A model generated the notes under the pieces. The model was given only the letters and a program-made list of their open reading frames with translations. It was not told the DNA's origin and ran no database searches. A stretch of DNA of 64,000 nt from Marinobacter salinus. Lineage in GTDB: Bacteria; Pseudomonadota; Gammaproteobacteria; Pseudomonadales; Oleiphilaceae. How positions within the stretch are numbered: the stretch's first letter is position 1; the number at the start of each line of letters is the position of its first letter. Both the position numbers and the translations under genes were made by a program. Location: positions 1,736,001 through 1,800,000 of the forward strand of contig NZ_CP017715.1 of the NCBI RefSeq assembly GCF_001854125.1, given 5' to 3'. Shown piece after piece: positions 1-9,894 of this stretch.

Positions 1-32
1 TTCGAAACACCGCGAACTCCCTGGCCCGGGGC

Positions 33-737
33 ATGGCAATCCTGCTATGCCTTGGCGCCTTCGCGATCCCTGCCATAACGCTCGCGGAAGAACAGCCCTT
101 TCTTGCCCCCTTCGAAGCCAGCTACACAGCATCAATGGAAAAAGGCATTGCCCTGAACGGTAGCGCGAAACGGACGCTCACATCCCAGGGCGACGATGTC
201 TGGCTGTACCGGACGGACGTGAAATCGTTTATCGCAAACATTGATGAGTCCCTGACGCTGAGATGGGAAAACAACCGGGTTGTGCCCCTGCGCTATCGCT
301 ACCGGCTGTCCGGCTTTCTGGTGAAGGACCGGGAACAGTCTATTGATTTTGACTGGAAAACCGGATTTGCGACGGGAAAATATCGGGGCAAACCTTTCAA
401 GCTGGAACTGCGGGAAGGCGCACTGGACCCATTGGGTTTTCAGCTTCAGCTTCACCATGATATCAGGGCCGGAAAGCGGGACATGACCTATCAGATTATC
501 GACGGCGGCGACTACGACCAGGATCACTTTGCCGTGATTGACGAGGAACCCTTGAAAACACCCAACGGGATCGTAGCAACACTGAAGGCAGAGAAAGTCA
601 GGGGCGAAGGCGCAAAGCGCGAAACATTGATGTGGTTCGCCCCGGATCAGGATTATTTACTCATCCGGCTGTTACAGGTAGAACCCGACGGCAGCAAATA
701 CGAACTCAAACTGAAACAGGCAGCTCTGGGCGGTTAA
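33..737 (+). CDS. DUF3108 domain-containing exported protein (5' end uncertain)
   Basis: The reading frame matches the DUF3108 family, periplasmic or outer-surface beta-rich proteins of unknown function often found next to purN/purM in Pseudomonas relatives. The N-terminus has a hydrophobic stretch ending in a plausible cleavage site (AITLAEEQ), so export is likely. The frame stays open to the window edge, and residues encoded just upstream (RNTANSLARG) would supply the positive n-region that this start lacks, so the true start may lie before base 1. The remainder is 234 residues with alternating charged and aromatic strands. The stop overlaps the stop of the convergent avtA gene by a few bases, leaving no room for a terminator between them. 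Confidence 0.75.
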   Translation: MAILLCLGAFAIPAITLAEEQPFLAPFEASYTASMEKGIALNGSAKRTLTSQGDDVWLYRTDVKSFIANIDESLTLRWENNRVVPLRYRYRLSGFLVKDREQSIDFDWKTGFATGKYRGKPFKLELREGALDPLGFQLQLHHDIRAGKRDMTYQIIDGGDYDQDHFAVIDEEPLKTPNGIVATLKAEKVRGEGAKRETLMWFAPDQDYLLIRLLQVEPDGSKYELKLKQAALGG

Positions 738-2011
738 TCCGCCCGTCCTGCTTCGGCCCATACTGCTTTTACTTCATTCGCGATAATCCGCAAACCTTCC
801 GCCACCCTGTCGTCATCCTGGGAATAGGTCACCCTCAGGCACTCGTGGCAGTGTTTCCAGTCATCCTCGGGGAGGCCGGGGAAGAAGTAGTGACCGGAAA
901 CCACCAGCACACCTCGAGCCTTCAGACGCTGGTACAGCTCCAGACTGGTAATTGGCAAATCCGGGAACCATAACCAGAGGAACATCGCCCCTTCCGGCTT
1001 GTGAATGTACCAGCGGCAACTGTCCTCACCCATTGCCTCGCGGAACGTCGCTACGGCCTTCTCCATTTTCGCTTTGTAAAATGGACAAACCACATCCCGA
1101 CTCAGGGAGAGGATCTCGCCAGAACGAACCATCGGCTCGGCCAACATGGCACCGAAACTGCCCGTGGCCAGGTTCATGATGGCGTTGATTCCCGACAATG
1201 CCTTGATGATAGGCTCCGCCGCAATGACGATGCCGGTGCGGGCGGCCGGCATACCCAGTTTTGACAGACTCAGGCACAAGATAATCTGTTCATTCCAGGT
1301 GGGCTTTGCGTCCACAAACAACAGGCTTGGGAATGGCGTTCCGTATGCACCATCGACAATCAGAGGAACATCCTGCTCCCGCGCCAGCGCTTCAAGGCGG
1401 GCCAGCTCTTCGTCCGTAACAACATTGCCGGTCGGGTTGGTCGGCCTGGATACGCACACAGCACCGGTCTCGCCCGTCACCTCAACGGCATCAAAGTCTA
1501 CACGGTATTTGAATTCGTGAGCATCGGTGAAGGAGATTTCCGGCTGAACCGCATGGAACAAACCAGGCTCAATGCCTGCATCGGCGTACCCGATATACTC
1601 CGGCGCCAGGGGCAGCAGGATGTGTTTGCTCTGCCCGTCTCCGTAATCGCCACCAAACATATTGAAAAGCATGAAAAAAGCGGCCTGACTGCCATTGGTC
1701 AGGGCGATATTCTCTGGCCTCAGGCCCCAGCCATACTCCCGGTTCAGCAAGTCAACCAGTGACGCGATGAACTGTTTTTCACCCTGGGGCGGGTCATAGA
1801 CTCCAACCAGGCGGCGCACATCGCTTTCGCTCTGGCTCATCTCCGCCAGAATTTCCTGGACCCGCCGCTGTATTTCCGGAATGTGGCCGGGATTACCGCC
1901 ACCCATCATGATCATGTCGTCGCCGGATGCCATGGCATTACCCAGATCATCCATCAACGAGGTGATGCCGGCATCGGCAGTAAACTTGCGACCAAACGCA
2001 GAGAGCTTCAT
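734..2011 (-). CDS. avtA: Valine--pyruvate aminotransferase
   Basis: This is a fold-type I PLP enzyme that moves an amino group between valine or alanine and 2-oxoacids in branched-chain amino acid metabolism. It resembles AvtA along its whole length: N-terminal FGRKFT and GITSLMDDL, then GGGNPGHIPE, ALTNGSQ, APEYIGYADAG, SRPTNPTGN (PLP-binding Asn region) and SLSKLG with the Schiff-base lysine near residue 251. The C-terminal FLWLWFPDLPITS and YQRLKARGVLVV blocks are also typical of AvtA and not of MalY or AlaA. I placed the start at MKLSAF because homologues begin there; an in-frame ATG lies 7 codons upstream. It is convergent with the DUF3108 gene. Confidence 0.92.
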   Translation of the reverse strand: MKLSAFGRKFTADAGITSLMDDLGNAMASGDDMIMMGGGNPGHIPEIQRRVQEILAEMSQSESDVRRLVGVYDPPQGEKQFIASLVDLLNREYGWGLRPENIALTNGSQAAFFMLFNMFGGDYGDGQSKHILLPLAPEYIGYADAGIEPGLFHAVQPEISFTDAHEFKYRVDFDAVEVTGETGAVCVSRPTNPTGNVVTDEELARLEALAREQDVPLIVDGAYGTPFPSLLFVDAKPTWNEQIILCLSLSKLGMPAARTGIVIAAEPIIKALSGINAIMNLATGSFGAMLAEPMVRSGEILSLSRDVVCPFYKAKMEKAVATFREAMGEDSCRWYIHKPEGAMFLWLWFPDLPITSLELYQRLKARGVLVVSGHYFFPGLPEDDWKHCHECLRVTYSQDDDRVAEGLRIIANEVKAVWAEAGRAD

Positions 2012-2089
2012 GGCGTCAAATCCGTCTTGCATTCAATGGGATAAAACCGGGGTGTCAGAAACAGTGTAGCCCGCACCCAATAGCTGGCG

Positions 2090-2689
2090 TCATTCTGCCA
2101 GAGAGATTCCCAGATTGCTGACACCGTCGTTAGCGGCGTCAGCCAGCAGCTTTTCCACAAACTGCTTTGTCGGGGTGCGCTGACGCTTGAGTGCCAGCAC
2201 GATATCGCGCTGAAAGGCCTTGTCTTCTTTCATGAGCGGGTGCTGGTCCAGAAGTCGCACCAGTTCATCTTCGTCCAGATCCTCACCTTCGGACATCTCA
2301 ACAAAATCCATGACAGTGGCAGTGGCCATCTGGGAAGCGTCCGTTGCCCGGTGCTTTGTGGGGTTCAGACGATTCAACAGTGCTTGCTCAAGCAGCTGGC
2401 AGAAATCAAAGGCCGGATACACCCCATAGGCATCGTAGGCATTTACATCCGGAGACAGGGCTTCCAGTTTGGCCAGTAACTGAGGAATAGCCGATTCAGC
2501 AACGTCTTTTTGCAGCATGTCCCAGCCAAGATCCAGCATCTGCCGCATTTTGGCGCCGGTTTTCAGACCCACAGCGTCCGCGAACAATGCATAGTTCGGG
2601 AACGACCGCTCAGCGAGCGCAAGCAGGAACGCGCATTCGCGCCACCCCTGCAACTGGGAAACAGCTTTAAGAAACTGGTTGGCGTTCAT
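2090..2689 (-). CDS. DUF416 (YjaG-like) family protein
   Basis: The 199-residue product matches the YjaG/DUF416 family of small, mostly helical cytosolic proteins of unknown function. Visible family features are the start [21 protein letters not shown], the acidic middle ([18 protein letters not shown]) and a helical C-terminus. The ATG shares four bases (ATGA) with the dcd stop, so translation is probably coupled to dcd. The frame runs further upstream into dcd, but that extension is only dcd read out of frame. I infer no specific function. Confidence 0.85.
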   Translation of the reverse strand: MNANQFLKAVSQLQGWRECAFLLALAERSFPNYALFADAVGLKTGAKMRQMLDLGWDMLQKDVAESAIPQLLAKLEALSPDVNAYDAYGVYPAFDFCQLLEQALLNRLNPTKHRATDASQMATATVMDFVEMSEGEDLDEDELVRLLDQHPLMKEDKAFQRDIVLALKRQRTPTKQFVEKLLADAANDGVSNLGISLAE

Positions 2690-3252
2690 GTCTTGGGCAG
2701 AGTTACGCCGGTCTGGCCGAAATATTTGCCGCCCCGGTCTTTGTAGCTGGTCTCGCAGATCTCGTCGGATTCGAAGAAGAGCATCTGGGCCACGCCTTCG
2801 TTGGCGTAGATTTTGGCCGGGAGGTTGGTGGTATTGGAAAACTCCAGGGTTACCTGACCTTCCCACTCGGGCTCAAGCGGGGTGACGTTGACGATGATGC
2901 CGCAACGAGCGTATGTGGATTTGCCGAGGCAGATGGTGAGTACGCTGCGTGGTATGCGGAAGTATTCCACGGTGCGGGCCAGAGCAAAGGAATTCGGCGG
3001 GATGATACAGACATCGCCGGTGTAGTTGACGAAGCTGTTTTCGTCGAAGTTCTTTGGGTCCACGGTGGCAGAGTGGACGTTGGTGAAGATTTTGAATTCG
3101 TTGCTGCAGCGTACGTCGTAGCCATAGCTGGAGGTGCCGTAAGAGATCACGCGGCCTTTTTCGGTTTCACGAACCTGTCCGCTCTCGAACGGTTCTATCA
3201 TGCCGTGTTGTTCGGACATCCGGCGAATCCACTTGTCGGCTTTGATGCTCAT
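2686..3252 (-). CDS. dcd: dCTP deaminase
   Basis: Deaminates dCTP to dUTP, feeding dTMP synthesis through dUTPase. The protein is 188 residues, the normal length for the homotrimeric bacterial enzyme. Family motifs visible are [15 protein letters not shown] near the N-terminus, the substrate-binding [10 protein letters not shown] (Lys-Ser-Thr-Tyr-Ala-Arg), the catalytic-glutamate block [16 protein letters not shown], and the C-terminal [16 protein letters not shown]. It lies downstream of apbC on the same strand with a roughly 255-base gap that holds a structured element (3367-3468), and it overlaps the DUF416 gene. Confidence 0.96.
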   Translation of the reverse strand: MSIKADKWIRRMSEQHGMIEPFESGQVRETEKGRVISYGTSSYGYDVRCSNEFKIFTNVHSATVDPKNFDENSFVNYTGDVCIIPPNSFALARTVEYFRIPRSVLTICLGKSTYARCGIIVNVTPLEPEWEGQVTLEFSNTTNLPAKIYANEGVAQMLFFESDEICETSYKDRGGKYFGQTGVTLPKT

Positions 3253-3366
3253 TGGCGAAGTCTCGTAATCACTGGGGAAAAAAATTGAGGCGTAGTTTAC
3301 CCGTTAGCGCCCAGTCTGTCGAAGTCTGCTCGCTTTATTACAGGACGGCCTGCTATGGGGGCTGCA

Positions 3367-3468
3367 AGGTTGAGGCACGCTTTCCAAAACACGCTACAAG
3401 CACGTCCGTGTACGCTTGTTTCGGGCCGTCCGTGGCCCTCTACAGTTTTGAAAAGCGTGCCCCAACCT
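3367..3468 (-). repeat. Structured intergenic element E1: long stem enclosing two GGA hairpins
   Basis: Two 24-base arms (3367-3390 and 3445-3468) are inverted copies with two differences. On the minus strand both differences become G:U wobbles; on the plus strand they would be A:C mismatches, so minus is the likely sense strand. The 54-base interior holds two hairpins on that strand: GGGCC-ACGGAC-GGCCC (3423-3438), and a longer one at 3396-3419 with GGA near 3405-3407 in its loop. A second copy of the same architecture lies at 22751-22864. It sits between apbC and dcd and is codirectional with both. Confidence 0.8.
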
Positions 3469-3507
3469 CGCGATTCAAGTAGCCAGGCATTCGCCTTCTT
3501 ACCTGCT

Positions 3508-4608
3508 TCAGTGCTCGGTCACTGAAACGCTTGAGATCGAACCAGAGAGGTTCCGCTCGCGTGTCGACAATTCGGCCCCTACCCTTCTGGCAATATCACG
3601 ATACCGGCGGGCCACTTCGGAGTCCGGTTCGGCAATAACGGAGGGTGTGCCACCGTCGGTCTGTTCGCGGATGGTCATGTGCAGGGGCAGTTGGCCGAGA
3701 AGTGTGGTGTCGTATTCCTCGGCGATGCGCGCGCCGCCGCCGTGCCCGAAGAGCGGCTCTTCGTGGCCGCAGTTGCTGCAGATGTGCACGCTCATGTTTT
3801 CAACAACGCCCAGCACCGGGATGTCGACTTTGCGGAACATTTCAATGCCTTTTTTACCATCCAGCAAGGCAATGTCCTGGGGGGTGGTGACGATCACTGC
3901 GCCGGTGACCGGGACTTTCTGTGCCAGGGTGAGCTGTATGTCGCCGGTACCAGGGGGCATGTCGATGATGAGGTAGTCGAGTTCGTTCCAGAGGGTCTGT
4001 TGCAGCAGCTGCATGACCGCGCCGCTGACCATGGGGCCACGCCAGACCATGGGTGTTTTTTCAGTGACCACAAACGCCATGGAGTTGGCCTGAAGGCCGT
4101 GGGCATCCATGGGCACGAAGTATTTGTTTTCGCGGGTCTCGGGGCGCTTGCCTTCGGGTACGCCGAGCATCATTCCGATGCTGGGGCCATAGATATCGGC
4201 ATCAAGAATGCCCACGCGGGCGCCTTCGGCCTGCAGGGCCAGGGCCAGGTTGACGGCGGTGGTGGATTTGCCCACACCGCCTTTGCCGGATGCGACCGCA
4301 ATGATGTTTTTAACACCCGGAACGGAAGGCAAGTCTTTCTGCACTTTGTACGAGTGGATCTTCTGGCCCACGTGCACGTCGGCATGCTCAACGCCGTCGA
4401 CGTTCTCCAGCGCGACGGAAACCAGCTGTTTCAGGGCACCTGCAATGCCTTTGGAGGGGTATGGCAACTCGACCATCAGGGTCACGTTACCAGCATCGTC
4501 GGCGATCAGTGACTTCACAGCACCCAGCTCGTAAAGATCCTTTTGAAGATAGGGATCACGGTATTCACGAACCGCGGTTTGCAGGGCCTGTTCTGAAATC
4601 TGTGTCAT
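3508..4608 (-). CDS. apbC: Iron-sulfur cluster carrier ATPase, Mrp/ApbC family
   Basis: A P-loop ATPase of the Mrp/Nbp35 family that carries and delivers Fe-S clusters. Order of parts: an N-terminal DUF59/MIP18-like segment (residues about 1-90), the deviant Walker [10 protein letters not shown] near 108-116, switch-like [18 protein letters not shown], and the C-terminal cluster-bridging CSNCG pair. The chosen ATG has a GGAG ribosome site six bases upstream; an in-frame ATG 13 codons earlier lacks one. It is divergent from metG, the same arrangement as mrp-metG in many gammaproteobacteria. Confidence 0.93.
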   Translation of the reverse strand: MTQISEQALQTAVREYRDPYLQKDLYELGAVKSLIADDAGNVTLMVELPYPSKGIAGALKQLVSVALENVDGVEHADVHVGQKIHSYKVQKDLPSVPGVKNIIAVASGKGGVGKSTTAVNLALALQAEGARVGILDADIYGPSIGMMLGVPEGKRPETRENKYFVPMDAHGLQANSMAFVVTEKTPMVWRGPMVSGAVMQLLQQTLWNELDYLIIDMPPGTGDIQLTLAQKVPVTGAVIVTTPQDIALLDGKKGIEMFRKVDIPVLGVVENMSVHICSNCGHEEPLFGHGGGARIAEEYDTTLLGQLPLHMTIREQTDGGTPSVIAEPDSEVARRYRDIARRVGAELSTRERNLSGSISSVSVTEH

Positions 4609-4726
4609 CGGGTTCTCCGGAATAAGCTCATGCTTGTTTTTAGGCATGAAAACAGGTGATTCGGATGAAAAATATCTGCTCGGAAGGTATCATCTGTGCC
4701 CGTTTCTGGCCATATGGGGTCACCAC

Positions 4727-4745
4727 TTGGCGCAAGATACGCCAA
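4727..4745. promoter_or_regulatory. Palindrome in the apbC-metG divergent region
   Basis: TTGGCG-N7-CGCCAA is a perfect 6+6 inverted repeat inside the roughly 208-base region between the two divergent starts. It could be an operator or a leader hairpin of the metG transcript. I do not recognise the protein it would bind. Confidence 0.3.
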
Positions 4746-4816
4746 AATTTGCAATCGGGACGCCCATTACTCTGTTTTATTGCCAACCCTTACTGACTGA
4801 AAGGTTCGGACACACC

Positions 4817-6850
4817 ATGACGCAAGCGAGTTCAAAGCAACAGCGCGATATTCTGGTCACCAGCGCCCTGCCGTATGCCAACGGCCCAATTCACCTGGGC
4901 CATTTGCTGGAATACATTCAGACCGACATCTGGGCGCGTTATCAGAGAATGCGGGGCCAGAACTGCTACTACGTTTGCGCTGATGATGCCCATGGAACAG
5001 CCATTATGCTGCGTGCCGAGCGGGAAGGCATCACCCCGGAGAAACTGATTGATCGCATTCGCGACGAGCATCAGCAGGATTTTGCGGGCTTCCACATCCG
5101 CTTCGACAATTACTACACCACCCATTCCGAGGAAAACCGGCAGTTCTCCGAGTACATCTACCGGCAGCTGCAGGAAAACGGACACATTGCTACGCGCAAG
5201 ATCACCCAATCCTTTGACCCGGAAAAAAACATGTTCCTGGCGGACCGCTTCATCAAGGGAACCTGCCCGAAGTGCAAGACGGAGGACCAGTACGGTGACA
5301 ATTGCGAGGCTTGTGGAGCGACCTACACGCCAGCGGAGCTGATTAATCCACGCTCTGCGGTATCCGGCGCCACGCCAATTGAGAAAGAGTCCGAGCACTA
5401 TTTCTTCAAGCTGCCTGATTTTGCCGATTTCCTGGCCAAATGGACCCGGAGCGGCACATTGCAGCCACAGGTGGCAAACAAGCTGGCCGAGTGGCTGGAC
5501 GCTGGGTTGCAGGAATGGGATATCAGCCGCGATGCGCCCTACTTCGGCTTCGAGATTCCGGACGCGCCAGGTAAATACTTCTATGTCTGGCTGGATGCGC
5601 CTATCGGCTACCTCGCCAGCTTCAAAAACCTGTGTAACCGGGAAAACATCGATTTCGAGCACTTCTGGAAGGCCGATTCCACCGCTGAGGTGTACCACTT
5701 CATTGGCAAGGACATCATCAACTTCCATGCCCTGTTCTGGCCGTCCATGCTGCACGATGCCGGTTTCCGCACGCCAACGGCGGTCTGGGCACACGGCTTT
5801 GTGACCGTTAACGGCAAAAAGATGTCCAAGTCCCGCGGCACCTTCATCATGGCCCGCACGTACCTGGACCACCTGAAGCCGGAATACCTGCGTTACTACT
5901 TCGCAGCCAAACTGACCGGCAGCGTCGATGACATGGACCTGAACCTGGAAGATTTTGCGGCTCGGGTAAACTCCGATCTGGTAGGCAAGGTGGTCAATAT
6001 TGCCAGTCGGAGCGCCGGCTTTATCACCAAGCGTTTTGACGGCCAGCTGGGACAGGTTACCGAACATACCAAAATCAAGGAGTTCATCGATGCCGGCAAC
6101 GAAATCGAGGAGTTCTACGAAGCCCGGGAGTTTGGCCGCGCCATGCGCCGGATTATGGAGCTGGCAGATATCGCCAACCAGTATGTGAACGACGAGCAAC
6201 CCTGGGTGATCGCCAAGCAGGAGGGCCAGGAGGACAATCTGCAGGCCATCTGCACCAACGCGATCAATATGTTTCACCTGCTAATGACCTACCTTGCACC
6301 GGTACTCCCGGAAACCGCTGAAGCATCAGAAGCATTCCTGAACGCCCGCCTGGACTGGAACAAGCGTGCTCAGCGTCTGGAGAACCACGGCATAAACAAA
6401 TTCAAGCCGCTGATGAACCGGGTCGACATGGCGCAGATCGAGAAGATGCTGGACGCGTCAAAAGAAGAGCTGCCTGCTGCGACGGGCAAGCCCGCGCCCG
6501 CTCCCAATCTGGAACCGGTTGCGGATGAGATAGAATTCGACGATTTTGCGAAAACCGACCTCAGGGTCGCTAAAATTGTCAAAGCGGAACATGTTGAGGG
6601 GGCCGACAAGCTTCTTCGCCTGACACTTGATATAGGGCATGGCGAGCGGAACGTATTTGCTGGTATCAAGTCAGCCTATAAACCGGAAGATCTGGAAGGT
6701 CGCCTGACGGTGATGGTGGCCAATCTGAAACCCCGGAAAATGAAATTCGGTATGTCGGAAGGCATGGTTCTGGCAGCAGGTCCCGGCGGTAAAGAAATCT
6801 TTATCCTTTCGCCGGACTCCGGCGCCACACCCGGCATGCGGATCATGTAA
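4817..6850 (+). CDS. metG: Methionyl-tRNA synthetase
   Basis: Charges tRNA-Met, including initiator tRNA. The 677-residue protein has the class I signature HLGH at 26-29 after PYANGP, a zinc knuckle CPKC...CEAC at about 150-166, the KMSKS loop (335-339), the anticodon-binding helical domain, and a C-terminal tRNA-binding EMAP-like domain ([13 protein letters not shown] near residue 575 onward) that supports dimerisation. I chose the ATG at 4817 because MetG homology begins at once ([12 protein letters not shown]); the frame opens 61 codons earlier without similarity. It lies 28 bases before rnfA, so read-through into the Rnf genes is likely. Confidence 0.97.
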   Translation: MTQASSKQQRDILVTSALPYANGPIHLGHLLEYIQTDIWARYQRMRGQNCYYVCADDAHGTAIMLRAEREGITPEKLIDRIRDEHQQDFAGFHIRFDNYYTTHSEENRQFSEYIYRQLQENGHIATRKITQSFDPEKNMFLADRFIKGTCPKCKTEDQYGDNCEACGATYTPAELINPRSAVSGATPIEKESEHYFFKLPDFADFLAKWTRSGTLQPQVANKLAEWLDAGLQEWDISRDAPYFGFEIPDAPGKYFYVWLDAPIGYLASFKNLCNRENIDFEHFWKADSTAEVYHFIGKDIINFHALFWPSMLHDAGFRTPTAVWAHGFVTVNGKKMSKSRGTFIMARTYLDHLKPEYLRYYFAAKLTGSVDDMDLNLEDFAARVNSDLVGKVVNIASRSAGFITKRFDGQLGQVTEHTKIKEFIDAGNEIEEFYEAREFGRAMRRIMELADIANQYVNDEQPWVIAKQEGQEDNLQAICTNAINMFHLLMTYLAPVLPETAEASEAFLNARLDWNKRAQRLENHGINKFKPLMNRVDMAQIEKMLDASKEELPAATGKPAPAPNLEPVADEIEFDDFAKTDLRVAKIVKAEHVEGADKLLRLTLDIGHGERNVFAGIKSAYKPEDLEGRLTVMVANLKPRKMKFGMSEGMVLAAGPGGKEIFILSPDSGATPGMRIM

Positions 6851-6878
6851 CCCGTCAGCGAGGCAGAGGGCAGCTCTG

Positions 6879-7460
6879 ATGTCAGAGTATCTACTCATCC
6901 TGGTCAGCACCATCCTGGTGAACAACTTTGTGTTGGTTCAGTTTCTGGGGCTGTGCCCGTTTATGGGGGTGTCCGGGAAGCTGGAAACCGCCATGGGCAT
7001 GTCCCTGGCGACCACCTTTGTGCTGACGCTGTCGTCAGTCTGCAGCTACCTGGCCTATACCTATCTTCTGGCACCTCTGGACCTGGCATTCCTGAAGACG
7101 ATCACGTTTATTCTGGTGATTGCCGTCGTGGTCCAGTTCACAGAAATGGTCGTTCACAAAACCAGCCCTTTGCTCTACCGCGTACTGGGCATATTTCTGC
7201 CGCTGATAACAACGAACTGCGCGGTGCTTGGCGTTGCACTTCTCAATCTTAATAAAAACAATAACTTCGTTGAATCTGTACTCTATGGTTTTGGCGCCGC
7301 CGCAGGCTTTTCACTGGTGCTGGTGCTGTTCGCCGCGATGCGCGAGCGTATCGCTGTGGCCGACGTTCCCGTTTCTTTCCGGGGTGCCGCCATTGGTATG
7401 GTAACCGCAGGGTTGATGTCACTGGCGTTCCTGGGCTTCACTGGTCTGGTCAGCGTTTAA
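6879..7460 (+). CDS. rnfA: Rnf electron transport complex subunit A
   Basis: Integral membrane subunit of the Rnf complex, which links ferredoxin and NAD(H) redox chemistry to ion movement and in E. coli (as RsxA) helps keep SoxR reduced. At 193 residues it has exactly the usual length. It opens with the family block [21 protein letters not shown] and contains TTNCAVLG, both carrying conserved cysteines of RnfA/RnfE that are thought to bind an Fe-S centre in the membrane. Six hydrophobic helices can be counted. It begins the run rnfA-B-C-D-G-E-nth, all on one strand with gaps under 30 bases. Confidence 0.96.
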   Translation: MSEYLLILVSTILVNNFVLVQFLGLCPFMGVSGKLETAMGMSLATTFVLTLSSVCSYLAYTYLLAPLDLAFLKTITFILVIAVVVQFTEMVVHKTSPLLYRVLGIFLPLITTNCAVLGVALLNLNKNNNFVESVLYGFGAAAGFSLVLVLFAAMRERIAVADVPVSFRGAAIGMVTAGLMSLAFLGFTGLVSV

Positions 7461-7474
7461 CGGAGACGCGCTTT

Positions 7475-8053
7475 ATGTGGACAGGCATCATTATCGCTGT
7501 TCTGGTACTGCTGGCCCTTGCCATGGTCTTTGGCGGTCTGCTGGGCTTTGCGTCGGAACAGTTCAAGGTCGAAGGCAACCCCCTGGTGGACCAGATTGAC
7601 GCGTTGCTCCCTCAAACCCAGTGCGGCCAGTGTGGTTTCCCCGGCTGCCGGCCCTACGCCGAATCTATCGCCGAGGGCGGCCCTATCAATAAGTGCCCAC
7701 CGGGTGGCGAGTCCACTATCAAGGCGCTGGCGGATCTGCTTGATATCGAACCCCAGCCGCTGGATGCAGAGCATGGCGTCGAGCAGGCCAAACGGGTTGC
7801 CGTGATTCGCGAGGATGAATGCATAGGCTGTACCAAATGCATTCAGGCATGCCCGGTAGATGCGATTCTTGGCGCAGCCAAGCACATGCATACGGTCATT
7901 GAAAGCGAGTGCACCGGCTGCGATCTCTGTGTTGAGCCCTGCCCCGTTGACTGTATCGATATGGTGACGGTTGAGCCCGACATTCGGACCTGGACCTGGA
8001 CACCACCGGAACCGGACATCATCGCTACCGACCGCCGGGGAGTGAGCGCCTGA
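7475..8053 (+). CDS. rnfB: Rnf electron transport complex subunit B (Fe-S)
   Basis: Iron-sulfur subunit that passes electrons between soluble donors and the membrane part of Rnf. It has an N-terminal membrane anchor (residues 1-25), a 4Fe-4S module with CGQCGFPGC around 47-57, and two ferredoxin clusters [12 protein letters not shown] and [12 protein letters not shown] in the C-terminal half. The 192-residue length matches the short proteobacterial form, without the extra ferredoxin repeats of clostridial RnfB. Its TGA stop shares bases with the ATG of rnfC. Confidence 0.96.
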   Translation: MWTGIIIAVLVLLALAMVFGGLLGFASEQFKVEGNPLVDQIDALLPQTQCGQCGFPGCRPYAESIAEGGPINKCPPGGESTIKALADLLDIEPQPLDAEHGVEQAKRVAVIREDECIGCTKCIQACPVDAILGAAKHMHTVIESECTGCDLCVEPCPVDCIDMVTVEPDIRTWTWTPPEPDIIATDRRGVSA

Positions 8054-9873
8054 TGACTCAGTTATGGAACTTCTCCGGCGGCGTTCATCCTGCCGAAAAC
8101 AAGCATCAGTCCACGGCCCGCCCAGTTCGCGTTGCCGGCATACCTGACCTACTGGTTCTGCCGTTGCAGCAGCATATCGGAGAGCCCGCCGAAGCAGTTG
8201 TGAACAGGGGTGACCGCGTACTCAAAGGTCAGAAAATAGCCGATGTGACCATGGGCATGGGGGTTCCAATCCACGCCCCAACGTCAGGAATCATTGAAAA
8301 TATTGCTGATTTACCTGTTCCCCACCCTTCCGGCATGAACGACCGCTGTATCACACTGAAACCGGACGGCGAAGACCAGTGGTTACCACTGTCTCCCATC
8401 AGTGACTATCGCGGGATGGAAAGGGACGAAGTGCTAAGAATTATCCGCGAAGCCGGAGTATGCGGACTGGGGGGCGCAGGCTTCCCCACCGATATCAAGT
8501 TGCGCCCTCCCCGGGACCGGAAAGTCAGCACGCTGATTCTCAATGGCGCCGAATGCGAGCCCTACATTACCGCCGATGACATGACCATGCGAGAGCAGGC
8601 CGACGAGGTTGTGGCCGGCCTCAAGATCATGGCCTGGATTCTTCGCCCCGAGCGCTGCGTGATTGGCGTCGAAGACAACAAGCCCGAAGCTGTTGATGCC
8701 ATGCGCAAAGCCACTGAGGGCACGCAAATCGAACTTGCGGTAATTCCGACCAAGTACCCGTCCGGTGGTGAAAAGCAGCTCATTGAGATTCTCACGGGCA
8801 TGGAAGTGCCCAGCGGTGGTATACCCGCGGACATCGGCGTTATGTGCCAGAACATCGGAACGGCAGTTGCCGTCGCCAGGGCCGTCTTCGAAGGCAAGCC
8901 CCTGATTTCCCGGATTGTCACTATTACCGGCGAGGCCGTTCGGGAACCAGGCAATTTCGAGGCACTTATTGGCACGCCGGTCGAGTACCTGCTGGAACAG
9001 GCCGGCCTCGAGGCTGAGAGGGTTAGCCGGCTTGTGATGGGCGGCCCCATGATGGGTTACACACTGCATACCACCGCTGTCCCCGTCATCAAGACGAGCA
9101 ATTGCGTGATCGCCGCCACGGCCGTCGAACTGCCCGCACCGCCGCCTGAACAGCCCTGCATCCGCTGCGGTGAGTGTGCCGAAGTTTGCCCCATGGGGCT
9201 GCTGCCCCAGCAACTATTCTGGCATTCCAAAGCGTCCGAGTTTGAAAAAGCAGAGCATCTGAATCTGTTTGACTGCATCGAGTGCGGTGCCTGCTCTTAC
9301 GTATGCCCCAGTTCGATTCCCCTGGTGCAGTACTATCGCTATGCCAAGGGCGAAATTCGTATTCAAAAAGCCGAACAGCTGAAGGCTGACCGAGCAAGGG
9401 AACGTTTTGAAGCTCGCCAGGCCCGCCTGGAGCGCGAGCAACAAGAGAAAGAACAGCGCCGCAAAGAACGCGCAAAAGCGGCAGCCGAGGCCCAGGCGAA
9501 GAAGCAGGCGGAAGCCCAGAACGCCTCTGCGGAAGGCGAGGCAACAGACGAGCGAGCAGCCAAGGCGGCTCTGGTTCAACAGGCACTTGCCCGCAAAAAG
9601 GCCAAGGCCGATACCGCAAAAACCGACGCTGATGTGCCTGCTGGGGAAACGCCCGACATTCCGGACCTGGAAAAACAGCTCGCTCATGCGCAATCCAAGC
9701 TTGCGACCATGCAGGGCATGCTGGATGACGCCAAAGCGCAGCAGGCCGATAACGTGGACAAGCTGGAACGGGCAGTCGCGAAGAACCATGACCGGGTAAA
9801 GCGAGCGGAAAACGCCTTGGCGGATGCCCGCAAACAACTGGCAAATCAGACAGAATCCCAGTCAACCGATTAA
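8053..9873 (+). CDS. rnfC: Rnf electron transport complex subunit C
   Basis: Peripheral subunit with the NADH/FMN-binding fold related to complex I NuoF, plus two 4Fe-4S clusters. Visible are GGAGFPTDIK and GAECEPYIT (nucleotide-binding region), then CIRCGECAEVCP near residue 369 and CIECGACSYVCP about 40 residues later. After residue about 440 the protein becomes a highly charged Ala/Lys/Glu/Arg/Gln tail of roughly 165 residues that predicts as coiled coil, a known feature of gammaproteobacterial RnfC. Its start overlaps the end of rnfB. Confidence 0.96.
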   Translation: MTQLWNFSGGVHPAENKHQSTARPVRVAGIPDLLVLPLQQHIGEPAEAVVNRGDRVLKGQKIADVTMGMGVPIHAPTSGIIENIADLPVPHPSGMNDRCITLKPDGEDQWLPLSPISDYRGMERDEVLRIIREAGVCGLGGAGFPTDIKLRPPRDRKVSTLILNGAECEPYITADDMTMREQADEVVAGLKIMAWILRPERCVIGVEDNKPEAVDAMRKATEGTQIELAVIPTKYPSGGEKQLIEILTGMEVPSGGIPADIGVMCQNIGTAVAVARAVFEGKPLISRIVTITGEAVREPGNFEALIGTPVEYLLEQAGLEAERVSRLVMGGPMMGYTLHTTAVPVIKTSNCVIAATAVELPAPPPEQPCIRCGECAEVCPMGLLPQQLFWHSKASEFEKAEHLNLFDCIECGACSYVCPSSIPLVQYYRYAKGEIRIQKAEQLKADRARERFEARQARLEREQQEKEQRRKERAKAAAEAQAKKQAEAQNASAEGEATDERAAKAALVQQALARKKAKADTAKTDADVPAGETPDIPDLEKQLAHAQSKLATMQGMLDDAKAQQADNVDKLERAVAKNHDRVKRAENALADARKQLANQTESQSTD

Positions 9874-9894
9874 CCGAATTCAGGCCCGACATTC

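Noticed and set aside
4832..6277. 481-codon minus-strand open frame
   Set aside because: It lies entirely inside metG on the opposite strand and has no recognisable domain; long antisense frames are common in GC-rich coding DNA.
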